A DNA stretch of 64,000 nucleotides. Origin: Dicyema japonicum. Lineage: Eukaryota; Dicyemida; Rhombozoa; Dicyemidae. The notes beneath the pieces were generated by a model. The model saw nothing but the letters and a program-made list of their open reading frames with translations, made no database searches and was not told the DNA's origin. Position numbers and translations under genes: made by a program. Location of the stretch: assembly GCA_011109175.1 (NCBI GenBank), contig RDEW01000018.1, positions 184,838 to 248,837 on the forward strand. Direction: 5' to 3'. Shown one piece after another: positions 34,140 to 44,690 of this stretch; positions within the stretch are counted from its first letter, which is position 1, and each line of letters opens with the position of its first letter.

Positions 34140-34440
34140 AGTGTATATGCAATCACAGTAACCCCTTATTATTAATGAGGACTCCCAAGAAAACATAAAT
34201 TAATCAAGTCTCCCTTGTGCAATATTCCGAATCATCCTCTACGTCAGCCTCGACCATGGTCTTTTGTTGCGCGCTAGTTCTCTTAGGTCGTCCGTCGAAG
34301 TTAGTCTCATACCAACCGGTTGGAGGGAGAGAGGCTATTGACACAGATAGCGTCTCAGTCAAGGTATTTACCCCTTTCCAGTGGGAAGAGAGTAGTTCCG
34401 CCCGGTCTCAGTTGGCTTGAGCAAGTCCAAGCGGCTCCAA
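34140..34440 (-). pseudogene. CR1/RTE-like retrotransposon C-terminus
   Basis: The minus strand matches the plus-strand copy at 38650-38810: it encodes LTSTDDLRELARN and WSRLT.RMIRNIAQ, followed by the same 3' flank (TTATGTTTTCTTGGGAGT). Only the 3' end is present. Confidence 0.7.
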
Positions 34441-34559
34441 TTGAACATAATTGATTTTTTTAATTTATTGATTTTTTTATAGAAAGAATTTTTTATGGTG
34501 GATCTCCTCGGAAATTATGAAAAAATCCAATGATTCCATCCTTCGAAGAATCGCAGAAA

Positions 34560-34745
34560 TAGGAAAAAATATTGAATGTGATTAATGAACTGTATCCAAA
34601 TTTGTGGAACTTGATCTCTCAGATAAACTTACACTTTCCATCTTCATTTCTTGTTGAAAGAGGATATCACAAAGATAGAAATTTCCTTCCCGTAAATATA
34701 AAATATTATCTAGCTTTGTGTGTAAAAAAATAAAAAACTAAACCA
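34560..34745 (+). pseudogene. hAT transposase C-terminal dimerisation fragment
   Basis: A plus-strand frame reads LYPNLWNLISQINLHFPSSF then LVERGYHKDRNFLP. The FPSS(F/Y)LVERG block is characteristic of the dimerisation region of ZBED-type hAT transposases and their domesticated relatives. The sequence after it has lost the LRL stretch. Confidence 0.65.
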
Positions 34746-34829
34746 ACTTTTCAATTTTAGGTCAACTTTTTGCAATTATTAGGTCAACAATTACAATTTT
34801 GGGGAAATTTAATTGACTTTTTGTCAATT

Positions 34830-35440
34830 TTATTTTGTTTTAAGGACAACTTTTCAGCTGATTACAAAGTCGATCAAAAATATCCTTGTTGTTCTGGATT
34901 ACAACCGAGAGAATCACCAAACTTTTGTGGTTGCCCCTCAACCTATGGTATCTGACCGGTATCTGAACAGATTCAATGGAAATTCTCGATTCTTCTTTGG
35001 AACGACGGTGTGAGGTGAATAAAGTACAAATCGATTTTGCGGCCGAAATCGTAAAAATGGCAATCAATTAAGGTTTCAACTTGAGTCGAAAGATTGAGTG
35101 TTGCCATGATTAAATCATCCGCGTAGGTTATTAACAAGGAGTCTTCGTCCTTGTCAGTTGTTAAGTCGTGGAGGAATAGCTTGAATAGAGTAGGAGAAAG
35201 CGAAGAACCCTAGGGTACTCCGTTTGGTAGTAACCGTGACCTTGATCTGAGGTGACCACAGATGATTCTCCATAGAGAGAAGGTTGACCAACCACAGCTT
35301 TAGGTTTGGATGAATTTTTGAAGCAAAAATCTTCCCAATGAGAAGTTTCCTCGGGACTTTGTCGAAGGTCTTTTTTATGTCGTTGGTGTGTCGGAATAGC
35401 ATTGAATCCATTTGATGAGAGAGTTCTTCCAAATAATTCT
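34830..35440 (-). pseudogene. Non-LTR reverse transcriptase fragment
   Basis: The minus strand reads DIKKTFDKVPRKLL and IHPNLKLWLVNLL (35400-35270), then LLITYADDLIMATLNLST (35130-35080, the YADD active site), then SICTLFTSHRRSKEE (35030-34990). Blocks are in order but in different frames. The closest relative in the window is the better copy at 58784-59776. Confidence 0.8.
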
Positions 35441-35556
35441 CTAATAGTAAATAAACACTAATTAAGCTAATTTAATAATTTTTAACAACATATAATAAAA
35501 TTAAATTATTTTATTTAAATTAAAATGCAGAAAACTTAAGTGGTGATTGCCAAGAA

Positions 35557-36190
35557 ATGGACATAAGCTACAAAGTTGATAAGTCTGTGGAAAATAAGAG
35601 AATGTATACTTGCTATGGCAGTGTATATGCAAACTCTAGTGACTCCGTAACCACCAGACTCTCTCTAATTTGTGGATTAAACAAGGATATGGAAGATCAG
35701 GAGTTCAGAGATTCAATCACCATATACAAACAAAGTAACACAAAACCTTATCCCAGAGCTCCCTACAGGTGAGGAACAAAGTCTCACAGTGCGCAGAACC
35801 ACGGAAGCCAAGGATGGCCAATGGTTAGACGCATCAACTTACTCAAAGCTACCTAATATACTACGGAATGGTTGACTCTGATCAGAAAACACCGCTAATA
35901 ATGACCCGAACATTCGTTCAGTGCTCTGCGGATCACCGAATTGGCAAATTTTTGGAAGAAATTGGATTTGAGTATAACTTTTGGTGAGAAGCAGAGTTTC
36001 AAACGATTTTATTACCGAGGGACAAATTTTCCGTCACGGAAACGTGAAAATCACTTTGTACAGGATAACACCGTCAAAGGGTCAGTTTGTGGCCGCCTTC
36101 AACGATTCATTAGTCTTAGAGATGTGCCTGATATCCAATGGGCAGGTTTATGGTTCAATAATCATTAGGATAACCCCCACGGACAATTGA
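35557..36190 (+). CDS. MED18: Mediator complex subunit 18
   Basis: MED18 is a head-module subunit of Mediator and acts with MED20 in RNA polymerase II transcription. Four exons give 187 aa with no frame break: 35557-35734, 35757-35823, 35849-35971, 35995-36190; the introns are 22, 25 and 23 nt. The joined frame shows the family order: CYGSVYANSSDSVTTRLSLI near the N-terminus (human CYGSV..HSLESL-like), SLTVRRTTEAKDGQ, YLIYYGMVD, KFLEEIGFEVSNDFITEGQI, then RHGNVKITLYRITP and SLVLEMCLIS. Without the third intron the strand between FEV and SNDF is lost. Human MED18 is 208 aa, so this is near full length. ATG 35557 is chosen because the upstream frame has no better start; an extra 5' exon is possible. 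Confidence 0.93.
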
Positions 36191-36419
36191 AGCCAGTGAT
36201 TGAAACTCTCTCATCGTATTGGCTTTGTGATTTATTGTAGATATGTTGATTTTTATAACATCAACAAAGAAAGCGGGCTTTTTGGTTAATTTTTAATTTT
36301 TGTAATAAAATCATTTAATTTATTAAATCGGTAATTGCTTCGTTACACCAGGTCTCCCTCCACCCATCACAGTCTTGTATGGGAGGAACACCGCATCAGG
36401 TTGAGGATTCTACTATACT

Positions 36420-36615
36420 TGCTGGTAGCGTGGTGGTCAGTGATGTCACTTGTCGCGATTAGTAGTGGAGTCGATTCCCACACTGCTACATATTTTGTGG
36501 AAAGGTTTCCTAATTCCAAGAGGCGTTATATAATATATTTGTCTTAGGAGAAGCCCAGTGTCTGGCAGCCATCTAAAAAGGATCACTCTCTTCCTCTCAG
36601 TTCATCACTTCAAAA
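36420..36615 (+). repeat. SINE copy with tRNA-like head
   Basis: GGTAGCGTGGTGGTCAGTGA (A-box region) and GGAGTCGATTCCCAC (B-box region) lie about 45 nt apart, followed by GAGAAGCCCAGTGTCTGGCA and AAAAGGATCACTCTC, the family core and 3' block. Confidence 0.65.
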
Positions 36616-36989
36616 TTCATTAACTGTGTTGTCACGTGGGTAAGGAAGCTTCATTTGAAGTGAATTTGAGGTCAGATACAACATCCCTTGTTCGTCTGAA
36701 CATCACATTCTATACGAATGGATCAGGTCTCCTCTTAGATGCTTCAACTGTCACATCAATGAACATTTAACCTGGGTTTACAAAGAAAAAAAGAGATGCC
36801 TCCATATAGTGTCATCATAATTTACCTTACTGCACGCAAATTCGGGGTCAGAGGCAACCTTGTTCAACAGGACGAGAAGCGGGTTTTTTAGGTTACAAAT
36901 GTGTTTTAGAATCTCAAAGAAATGTGGAAATACTTCCTTCGTTTGTAACTTAGGCCATGTAGTGAGAATATTTAGAGACGTCATAGGGG

Positions 36990-37390
36990 GACAAAGATAT
37001 ATGATCGCTGGGTTAAAAATGTAGGTCGTAGGTCGACTGCCCCTAGGAGTAAGTACGTCGTGGTTTTTGAATGTAGCCAGACGTCTCATCTTCTTGAGGA
37101 AACGAACCGATTTCCCGCTTATTCTTCCAGTTGTCTCAACCACGTCGATCCGGAACGTAAACCGGCTTAACAGAAATTTGCATTTCTTTCCACGTGTCTT
37201 CAGCGCTCCCGACGATGTTGGAATGACAAAAGGAGTCGATGCACGTTGTATCCCATACCAGTGGCTTCCCCTTTTCGAACAGAAAGGTTTTAATTCTGTT
37301 TCCTTTGTCCAGGTCGATCAGTTCCAGTATGGAGGGGTAACCAGCAGATTCCAGAGCAAGAACCCACAGCCAATCGTGACTTGAGCGACA
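36990..37390 (-). pseudogene. RLE-type retrotransposon endonuclease fragment
   Basis: The minus strand reads ILELIDLDKGN, then EKGKPLVWDTTCIDSF (about 37280-37230), matching GKPLVWDVTCTDTF of the 44.2-kb copy, then after decay FLKKMRRLATFKNHDV (37100-37055). The PDG residues before the module are lost. Confidence 0.7.
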
Positions 37391-37479
37391 GTACTAACCA
37401 CTTCTAGTCAAAAATCTAAATTCACCTTATGGTTATTTTACACTCCAGAATTATAAGATTTAAAAAATTATTGTTAATT

Positions 37480-38219
37480 TTGTTCAAAAAATAGAACATT
37501 TAAAAATAAAGAATGTGGGAGATAGAGAAGTTCAGTTCAAATAATCTGTGGACTTTACTAAAGACCCTACCATATCCATTAGAAAAGTTGTTGAAAGCAG
37601 AATTGCCTAAATAAGAAGGGTTCTCAGCATTCTTATAACCAGTAATGGGGTCACTATCATTCTGAGAGTCATCTCAGAGATCCCTGAGGGTGGAACAGCA
37701 GTCATCCTTCACTTTATTTTTTCCGTTGTAGATTGATCCTTTTTTCAAGTAATTTTCTGAAATAAAATAATTCCGGAAACTTCAGCACCGCGAGTAAATT
37801 TTTGAGAATTATTTTAATATTCAAAAATGTAAAATCCTTTATTTCTTCAAGGCATCTCAGTTGAGACCTCTGGAGTTCTTGTTCCCAGCACACCGTATCG
37901 CTGAAAAGGCTGGACGTACATTAGGAGATCCTATAAAGTGCCTTATCGAAGGGTATCTACCAAGAATCATATTTTCTGCTATCATGATCCTCATTTCTTT
38001 ACATTTTTGGTTGCATGGATTCGAACCTTGATCTTCTAATCTTCCTTCTTTGATCAGAACATATGGTTTTGAGTCAGTCATCCCATCTATTCTCGCGAGA
38101 AGAACACTTTCATCCATCATGAAACTAAGGAGACAGTTCACGCAACAGAGCTATGTAACTACTTCAAGATTCCTACCAACAACCTCATGACTAAATAATC
38201 CTCATAATTCGAAGAGAAT
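37480..38219. other. Degenerate region with an isolated Pol III B-box
   Basis: On the minus strand CAAGGTTCGAATCCATG (38022-38038) is a perfect B-box match with a nearly pairing T-arm, but no matching acceptor stem or A-box was found upstream. A tRNA pseudogene or SINE head is likely. A 94-codon minus frame over the same place (37857-38141) is unsupported. Confidence 0.4.
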
Positions 38220-38850
38220 GATGAGTCATGGAAATGGCAAAAGAAGGTTGACTCGCTTCTAGGAGACTCTGAAGATGTTACTCGTAATATGGGGAGAGAT
38301 AGGATTAAACATCAAACTTAGAATATACAAGGTTATTGCCATCCCGGTACAAACCTACAACTCTGAGACTTGGGGAATCCCTAAACGGGAAATGGACCGC
38401 CTTGACTCTTTCACAGAGCTCAGCTCAAATCGGTAATCAAAATCTACTGGCCTATGAAGATCTCTAATGCAAACCTTTATTCTAAATGTAAATCCGGCGT
38501 GCTGTCAGATGATATTTTAAAATCAAGATGGAGCCTCTTTGGCCACGTGTTACGTCTAAATGACAAAGTTCCCTGCATATGTCGCAATGGGCAACTACTT
38601 CGCACACACAGGAACCAAATTCCGTGCAAGTCCAAGATCGACACTTCCGACAAACTTGAATGAAGACCTAGCGGTGGTTGGTTTGAGACTAACTTCGACG
38701 GACGACCTAAGAGAACTAGCGCGCAACCAAAGATCATGGTCGAGGCTGACAGAGAGGATGATTCAGAATACAGCAAAGGGAGACTTAATTACTTTTATGT
38801 TTTCTCGGGAGTGCTTTTTAACAATAATGACTATCTTTATATATGTTCCT
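38220..38850 (+). pseudogene. CR1/RTE-like retrotransposon C-terminus
   Basis: Plus-strand pieces read IPVQTYNSETWGIPKREMDR (about 38340-38400), SRWSLFGHVLRLNDKVP (38522-38575), PRSTLPTNLNEDLAVVGLRL and STDDLRELARNQRSW. The order (ETW box, FGHVLR box, RPR..LP box) equals that at 63499-63850 and 8716-9064. Frame changes separate the pieces. Confidence 0.75.
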
Positions 38851-39006
38851 AGGCGTCCATGAGACAAATGGATCACCTAATACCTCGACTAGGCATTAGA
38901 CGTCTCCTGAGACAGATGGATCAACTGATCCTTTAACTGGCACTATGCGTCTCCTGAGACAGATGGATCAACTGATCCTTTAACTGGCACTATGCGTCTC
39001 CTGAAG
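38851..39006. repeat. Tandem repeat, unit 47 bp, about three copies
   Basis: Units start with GCGTC(T)CCTGAGACAGATG. The last two are identical (ending CTTTAACTGGCACTAT) and the first is diverged. Confidence 0.8.
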
Positions 39007-40164
39007 GACTATATTTATGTTTTTTTCAGTTTAAGAGTGTAAAATTTATGAAGAAAATCAGAAATAATACAAATTCCATACAACAAAGCAGCCAAACCGC
39101 ATGCATTCACAGGGAACATGCTTTTTCTTGGAAAACGAAATTATAATAAAAATTATGTAGCGAAAGTAAAAAAAGTTGAAGATCGCTAATAAATTCGTTT
39201 CAAGGGAAACTTGTTTAACAACAGAACTGAGACCATCTGAGGCGATCTCTTCTCTTTCTGTTCTCTCTTGGAGTGTCAATTACGAAAAAGGATTTATTTG
39301 TTCTCCCCCATTCTTTTAGAGACCTGCTAGGCGTTGTAAAAGGGTGGTCCTGAACAACTTCCCCCAGAATCCTCAGATGAATTTATTTTGACTTATTAAT
39401 TCTCTCCCAAACCAAAAGTCCATGTCTGTGATTACGAAATCTAGTCCTACACTGGTAGCACGTACCCCATACAAAAACTGATTCTGTCAACCCTAAGGAT
39501 TTAAGACAGATCACATGGCTTTTACATACTTGTCACTAATGTATTAATGTGCTGAAGTGTTAGACCTCATTTCAGACTGTTAGCTGTGATTAAAAGGCAA
39601 TGCCAAGGGGACAACGAACGGGCTCTTTTAAACAAGTGGGTTAACTGATAACAATTCCCGCTTCTGTGTTTGAATTGACGCCCAAATGGCATTCGATTCA
39701 GTTGACTAAGACTTTTTTGAAAAAATACTGATGAACTCTGGGCTCCTATTACTCCCAAAGATATTAATAGGTTCCTAAAAACTTCAGGGTTGGGGAAAAT
39801 AATGCACAATAGTTTATTCTATCAAACGAGGGAGTCAGCTTGATTGACTTGACAGTTAGATCACTCCTATTATGGAAAAACAAACAAGTAAGTCTGAAGA
39901 TTGATAAAAAACCTAAAAATCCACCTCTGTGCAAAGAAAGACTGTATTTGTCGAGGGGTAATAAATATGATCCATTGCCTGGTAGCCAAGACACGAGGTC
40001 AAAGTGAGGATATTTTTATCGTTAAACCTTGTGATGACTTAGTATTCCATTCTAAAGAAGTACTTTGCAAAGTTTTAAAAAATTGTTAAAACAAAATATA
40101 CGTCATACAGCGGCGTGACTATTCGCTCAAAAGATGGCGAGCGAGATTCATTCAAATAACCGCG
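39007..40164. other. No supported gene
   Basis: Several short frames on both strands around 39560-40090 without motifs. A fragment related to the RLE family tail (GCGAGCGAGATTCATTC, about 40136) lies just before the SINE. Confidence 0.4.
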
Positions 40165-40440
40165 TGGCCCATGTGGTGCTTCGTGGCTAATTAGTGAAGT
40201 TTCTGTTTGTTCGTCTGTTCCTCCTTTCTCTTTCTATTAGAGTGGAGTCATGTGATCCACCTGTCTAGGTGGCGCCCAGTGCCAGGCCGGCACGAAAAAG
40301 GATCATTGCTCTCCCCCACTCCATTGGAGGGGTTTCCACAACTGCAAGTATGGACGTCTTACCCTTTATGTTGATTCCGGATGGACTCTGTTTTTGTAGA
40401 AGTGGAAACTGGATACACTTAATTAGTTGTTTATTTACCA
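40165..40440 (+). repeat. SINE copy, the most complete
   Basis: Head CATGTGGTGCTTCGTGGCTA, pyrimidine-rich linker, core TATTAGAGTGGAGTCATGTG and TGGCGCCCAGTGCCAGGCCG, then CAAGTATGGACGTC and the 3' end GTGGAAACTGGATACACTTA. About 275 bp. Confidence 0.75.
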
Positions 40441-40479
40441 CGTGCGGTTTCGTCACTTTAGGCAATATCCGCCATAATC

Positions 40480-40758
40480 AGACTGATTCGGCCATAATCA
40501 TTTCACTAAAAACACAGAAAAACAGAAAAAGCTTTAAAGAAATGTCAAAACTGAATGGTCTTCTATGCCAGCCAATTTCCCCTAAAGAAATAAATGTCGC
40601 AATTCGGAGTTGTAAAAATACACACTTGGATATTCTATACCAATCAGAATATTTAAAGAAGCAGATCAATCTTAATCGATTGCACTGGCATTATATACAA
40701 TTCGTGGATTGTTGGCCATGTCCCATCGAACTGGAAACAATTTCCTCGCTGATAACTA
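40480..40758 (+). pseudogene. Left part of a non-LTR RT interrupted by nested DNA transposons
   Basis: The plus strand reads RSCKNTHLDILYQSEYLKKQ and FVDCWPCPIELET, which look like the pre-finger and finger-1 regions of a non-LTR RT. The coding signal stops at the TA where the element at 40759 begins and resumes at 43053 with an RT block. Confidence 0.55.
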
Positions 40759-41273
40759 GGGCGATTTTTATTTTGACTTTATAAATCGGAAATTTTGACC
40801 TAAAAATTGACTTTATGATAAATTTATCTACAAAAAAATTTTTTTAATATAAAAAAAACTAATCAAATCTTTATTAAATAGGAATATGTTGTTTTTCCCA
40901 CTTTTGTGATAGAAAGCACTTGATTGACTATTAATCTTGATTCCAGTACTTCCCGATACCACATAAATCGTCCCCGAAATGCAATTTCTGAATGTGTTCA
41001 AAGGCGTCTTCACGATCTATCGCAAAATTATCTGAACGATAACCAAAGAGTTATATTTTTTTAACAACAGACTTAATCTTTTCAATGTCATTCTTGATTG
41101 AACGCGGCATCACATTGAATGATGATAATTGATCCCACGCTAGTATTTTATTTAAAAACTCTAAAAATTAAACAATAAAAATTAAAAATCAATAAAATTT
41201 TTGACTTTATTGACTTTTTTTGACTTTATAACTTTTGATTTATATAATATTTTTGATTAAAAACTACATTTTA

Positions 41274-41459
41274 CAGGGTTTTCCTATTTATTTAATAACT
41301 TTGTCATAAAATTTAATAACTTTGTCAAAATATTCAATAACTTTGTCATAAAATTTAATAACTTTGTCAAAAAATTTAATAATTTTGTCAAAATGTTTAA
41401 TAATTCGTCAAAATACTTAATAACTTTGTCAAAATTTTTAATAACTTTGTAAAATATTT
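41274..41459. repeat. Left TIR of the mariner, tandem AATAACTTTGTCA units
   Basis: About eight units of TTTAATAACTTTGTCAAAA and variants, with TCATAAAA or TCAAAATA linkers alternating. The mirror image is at 42806-42987. Confidence 0.85.
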
Positions 41460-41690
41460 ATGGGATTATTATTTATATTTTTGGGATTACTATTTATATT
41501 TATTAGATCATTATTTATATTTATTGGATCATTATTTATATTTATTAGATCATTATTTATATTTATTAGATCATTATTTATATTTATTAGATCATTATTT
41601 ATATTTGATCATTATTTATATTTATTGATCATTATTTATAGATTATTATTTATTGGATTATTAAGTTCCTATAAATACAAATTTTAGCGC
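41460..41690. repeat. 24-bp AT-rich tandem repeat inside the mariner
   Basis: Repeats of GATCATTATTTATATTTATT and variants fill the space between the left TIR and the transposase. The open frame across it (a LFIFIRS repeat) is a by-product of the 24-bp period and not a protein. Confidence 0.8.
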
Positions 41691-41702
41691 AAAATGAATT
41701 AA

Positions 41703-42753
41703 ATGAATAGTTACAAAAACAAAAATACTACTGTATCCGAGGATAACCGAAAACTTATTATAAATAAATATGAAGCAGGGTTGGCTTATTCAAAAATAAG
41801 CGAAGACATCTGTATTAACTATCAGACAGTTGTTTCTATCGTCAAAAAATACAAAAATACAGGAAGTTTTGCTTCAACAAAAAATAATTGTGGACGAAAA
41901 AAAAACTTAATTCATCGGACATCTTATTTTTGACTAAAAAAATTGAAGAAGATGCTTCATTTACTCTAAAGAATTTAAAAAATTCTTTATTTTGATGTGC
42001 AAAGAAAAAATGTCTCTCTATCGACAATAAATAGGACGCTAGATACATTTGGATATAGTTTTAAAAAGATTCAATTTGTACCTATGGCGAGAAATTCTAC
42101 AATAAATATGGAAGAAAGATATAGATTTGCCAGAAAAATAATTGAAATTGATAATCAACGGCTTATTTTTATAGACGAAATGGGTGTCAATTATTCGATG
42201 AGATCCAAATTTGGAAGATCTATAAAAGAAGTTACTCCGAAAAAATGTATTAGAAACATAGGAGAGAAAAATTTTTCTATTTGTGCTGCTATTTCTGTGG
42301 ACGGCCTTTTACATTACGAAATCAATTCCTCCCCTTATCGCGCAGAGACGTTCATTGATTTTGTAATACAGCTTAATTATAAGCTTGAACATGCAGGGAA
42401 AAAAAGTATGGTTATATATTATATTCAAGACATGGTATTGATATGTGACAATGCATCAATTCACAAGAGCGAGCAATTAAAAAATGTTGTATTCGGAACT
42501 AAAATCCAATTAATTTTTAACGTGTATAGGGTATGAATTGTATTTTTTGCCTCCTTATACTCTTCAACTCAATCCAATTGAAGAGTTTTTTTCTGTTTGG
42601 AAAAATAACATCAAAAAGAAAAATTGTAGGAACTCTGAGGAATTAATAAACGCAATCCAAAACATCGGAGAAATTCCATCAGATGTGTGCAATAATTTGT
42701 ATAGCCACATGCGGAGCTATTTAGTTAAAGCATTGGCTTATGAAGAATTTTAA
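41703..42753 (+). pseudogene. Tc1/mariner-type transposase with frame breaks
   Basis: The N-terminal helix-turn-helix begins at 41703 (SEDNRKLIINKYEAGLAYSK, then INYQTVVSIVKKY). After a frame break at about 41930-41995 the catalytic part reads LIFIDEMGVNYSMRS (first Asp), LICDNASIHKSEQL (second Asp), and after another break at about 42525 YFLPPYTLQLNPIEEFFSVW (Glu). All three DDE residues are present. Spacing between the second Asp and the Glu is about 45 residues when the break is bridged, longer than the 34 usual for Tc1/mariner. Total length would be about 340 aa. Recently dead, or broken by sequence errors. Confidence 0.85.
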
Positions 42754-42805
42754 TTTATAGTTGTTTTTTTCAATTAATTATAAAATTGGTTTCTTTTAAT
42801 TTGAC

Positions 42806-42987
42806 CCTTGACAAAGTTATTAAACATTTTGACAAAGTTATTAAGTATTTTGACGAATTATTAAACATTTTGACAAAGTTATTAAATATTTTGACAAAAT
42901 TATTAAATTTTATGACAAAGTTATTAAATTTTTTGACAAAGTTATTAAATTTTATGACAAAGTTATTAAATAAATAGGAAAACCCTG
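42806..42987. repeat. Right TIR of the mariner
   Basis: Inverse of the left TIR: repeated TTTGACAAAGTTATTAAA units ending in AGGAAAACCCTG. The unit order, including single variant copies with GACGAATTATT, mirrors the left side. Confidence 0.85.
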
Positions 42988-43052
42988 TATAAGTTTTAAA
43001 CAATTATAAAAAAACATATCATTTTTTGACTTTATTGACAAAAATCGCCCTA

Positions 43053-43680
43053 CTGATGACCAATGGAGATTCCGTCAGAATAAGGGAACAGGGGACTGTC
43101 TCATGGAACTGAGAAAACCGATTTAAAATTCTGCACATAAAAATGAATTCTTTACCGCAGTATGCCTGAATATATATAAGGCATTCGACAGTTTTTGACA
43201 CCTTGGACTAGTTGATAGCCTGTCAAAGGCAAACATTGAGAAAACGGCACGTTTGTAGATAGAAAACTTTCTTTCAGAAAAAGTGTCTTACATACGTGTC
43301 GGAGATCTTACTTTCAAAAAGATGGAGCTAAGAATGGGAGTTCTAAGAGGTTCTATTCTTAGCCCACTTCTCTTTAATTGTGTAATGCGTGAAGTGCCAA
43401 AACAGACAACACTAATAGCCGGATGCTTATTTATGCTGACAACATACTTGTCCTCGACTCACACCAAACAAGCAAATGTCATGGAAGACGGTAGAAACTC
43501 AGATTTCAAGAATTGTAACCTGCTGCAAAGACATGGATTAAATCTATCGAGGGAAGAATGCACTGTCAGCTGGATAGCTAAAAACAGAATGTGAATATAG
43601 GAAAAAATTCGCTCTCGAAAAAATTGAAATATCTTGAAATGTCCGTTGATAGAAGATGATCCTTCAAAGATCATGTCGAA
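43053..43680 (+). pseudogene. Right part of the RT interrupted by nested transposons
   Basis: The plus strand reads DQWRFRQNKGTGDCLMEL, then NIYKAFDSF (catalytic Asp block), VSYIRVGDLTFKKMELRMG, LRGSILSPLLFNCVM and YADN-like remains. It continues the RT whose start lies at 40480-40758. Confidence 0.7.
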
Positions 43681-43930
43681 ACAGGAAGAACGAAACCGAC
43701 GGAGATGCTTACTTCGATTTCATCTGAATCCGGAAACCTTCCTTTATATATTTTCTGTATGTGGAGACGTGTGATGTAATTTGGGGTTTCCTAGAAGACA
43801 CAGGGTGTCTCATTGAACTGACCCCACTCAGAAAATACAGACCCTCTTGATTAGTTTTTCGGCTCTCTTTTGGATCTTCTGGTTCTAACTTTTTTTTTTT
43901 GAATAGTCAAATTTTATTAAACAATAGAAG

Positions 43931-44400
43931 TCAGGTAGTTGCCGCCCTCACTGCGTGGCTGTTCCCTCTCAAAATTGCGAGCGAAATTCGCTCAAATAGC
44001 CAGCGGCGTTCACGGAGATCTCCAGTGCATGAGGTGATCCGGTTTCCAAGACGTCCGAAAAACTTGAGTGTAGAGGGGGAGTAGGATCCGGAAGTCTCCA
44101 TAGCAAGGGGAACAAATTTGACATCATCGGGAAGGTCGACGTATTTAACGAGTTTGGCCTTCTCCGCCTTTACGGATGCTGAACAGGCCCTTGTAGCACT
44201 CTCGTGAAGATTTTTCTGGGCGAACGTGTCTGTACATGTCACATCCCAAACCAGTGGTTTCCCGGCCTCAAATGAAAATATGGTCATCCCGTCCGGTCGT
44301 TTCCCGTCACTTCTGCATAACCCGACCGGTTCAAGAATGGCCGAGTATCCAGCAGCATCCAAAGCTCGCCTGACAATTTCATTCAGAGCCTTGTGCCTTG
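43931..44400 (-). pseudogene. Best-preserved RLE-type retrotransposon C-terminal module
   Basis: A continuous 143-codon minus frame reads ILEPVGLCRSDGKRPDGMTI, GKPLVWDVTCTDTFAQKNL, KLVKYVDLPDDVKFVPLAME and RISLAILRGNSHAVRAA. PDG followed after about 16 residues by VWDVTC fits the PD..(D/E) restriction-like endonuclease of R2/Hero/NeSL-type elements. The A-run at the left (43890-43930) is on the 3' side. It serves as the reference for the copies at 0.4, 15.7, 37.1 and 48.3 kb. Confidence 0.8.
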
Positions 44401-44509
44401 GGGATCTTCCAGCGCTCCTCCTGCAGGCGAGAGGGTGCAGGCCATATCAGTCTATCAGGATGAGAATGGTTCTAACTATAATTGGTCTTGGGTTTGTCGA
44501 TAAATAAAA

Positions 44510-44690
44510 CGCAGGGATCAAGATTGCCCTGTGCGAAAGACTCGACGAGAATTTAGATGAAGATGAAAATTTGTTAGTAATGTCGATCAGAGATGCAGCA
44601 GAGAAAAAGATGGTAAACTTCCTAAAAAGAGATGCCATCATTGACTCTTACGTTGCTGCACAGCATAAACGATAAGAGGGGTCTGAGAGC
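44510..44690 (+). pseudogene. RT-family 3' tail
   Basis: The plus strand reads LCERLDENLDEDENLLVMSI then KMVNFLKRDA, which corresponds to the acidic tail at 14330-14480 and 15420-15480. Confidence 0.5.

Larger units (their letters stand above)
41274..42987 (+). mobile_element. Tc1/mariner-superfamily transposon with repeat-built inverted repeats
   Basis: The left end starts CAGGGTTTTCCTATTTATTT at 41274 and the right end is its inverse, ending at 42987. Both are flanked by TA (41272-41273, 42988-42989), the hallmark target duplication of this superfamily. The TIRs are about 180-190 bp and consist mostly of 20-24-bp tandem copies of AATAACTTTGTCA. A transposase lies between. Length 1714 bp. 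Confidence 0.9.
40759..43050. mobile_element. Short-TIR DNA element (MITE-like) with a nested mariner
   Basis: The ends read GGGCGATTTTT (40759-40769) and AAAAATCGCCC (43040-43050), both flanked by TA (40757-40758 and 43051-43052). Inside, copies of TTGACTTTAT recur near both ends. Subtracting the mariner at 41274-42987 leaves about 580 bp with no coding capacity, so it is probably a non-autonomous Tc1/mariner-type MITE. Confidence 0.7.

Noticed and set aside
38022-38038. A tRNA gene suggested by a perfect B-box and T-arm
   Set aside because: No acceptor stem, D-arm or anticodon arm could be matched at the proper distance. More likely a tRNA pseudogene or SINE head.
41460-41687. A 75-codon frame with a LFIFIRS repeat, resembling a membrane protein
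   Set aside because: The DNA is a 24-bp AT-rich tandem repeat inside the mariner element. A period that is a multiple of three gives a repetitive open frame without being a gene.
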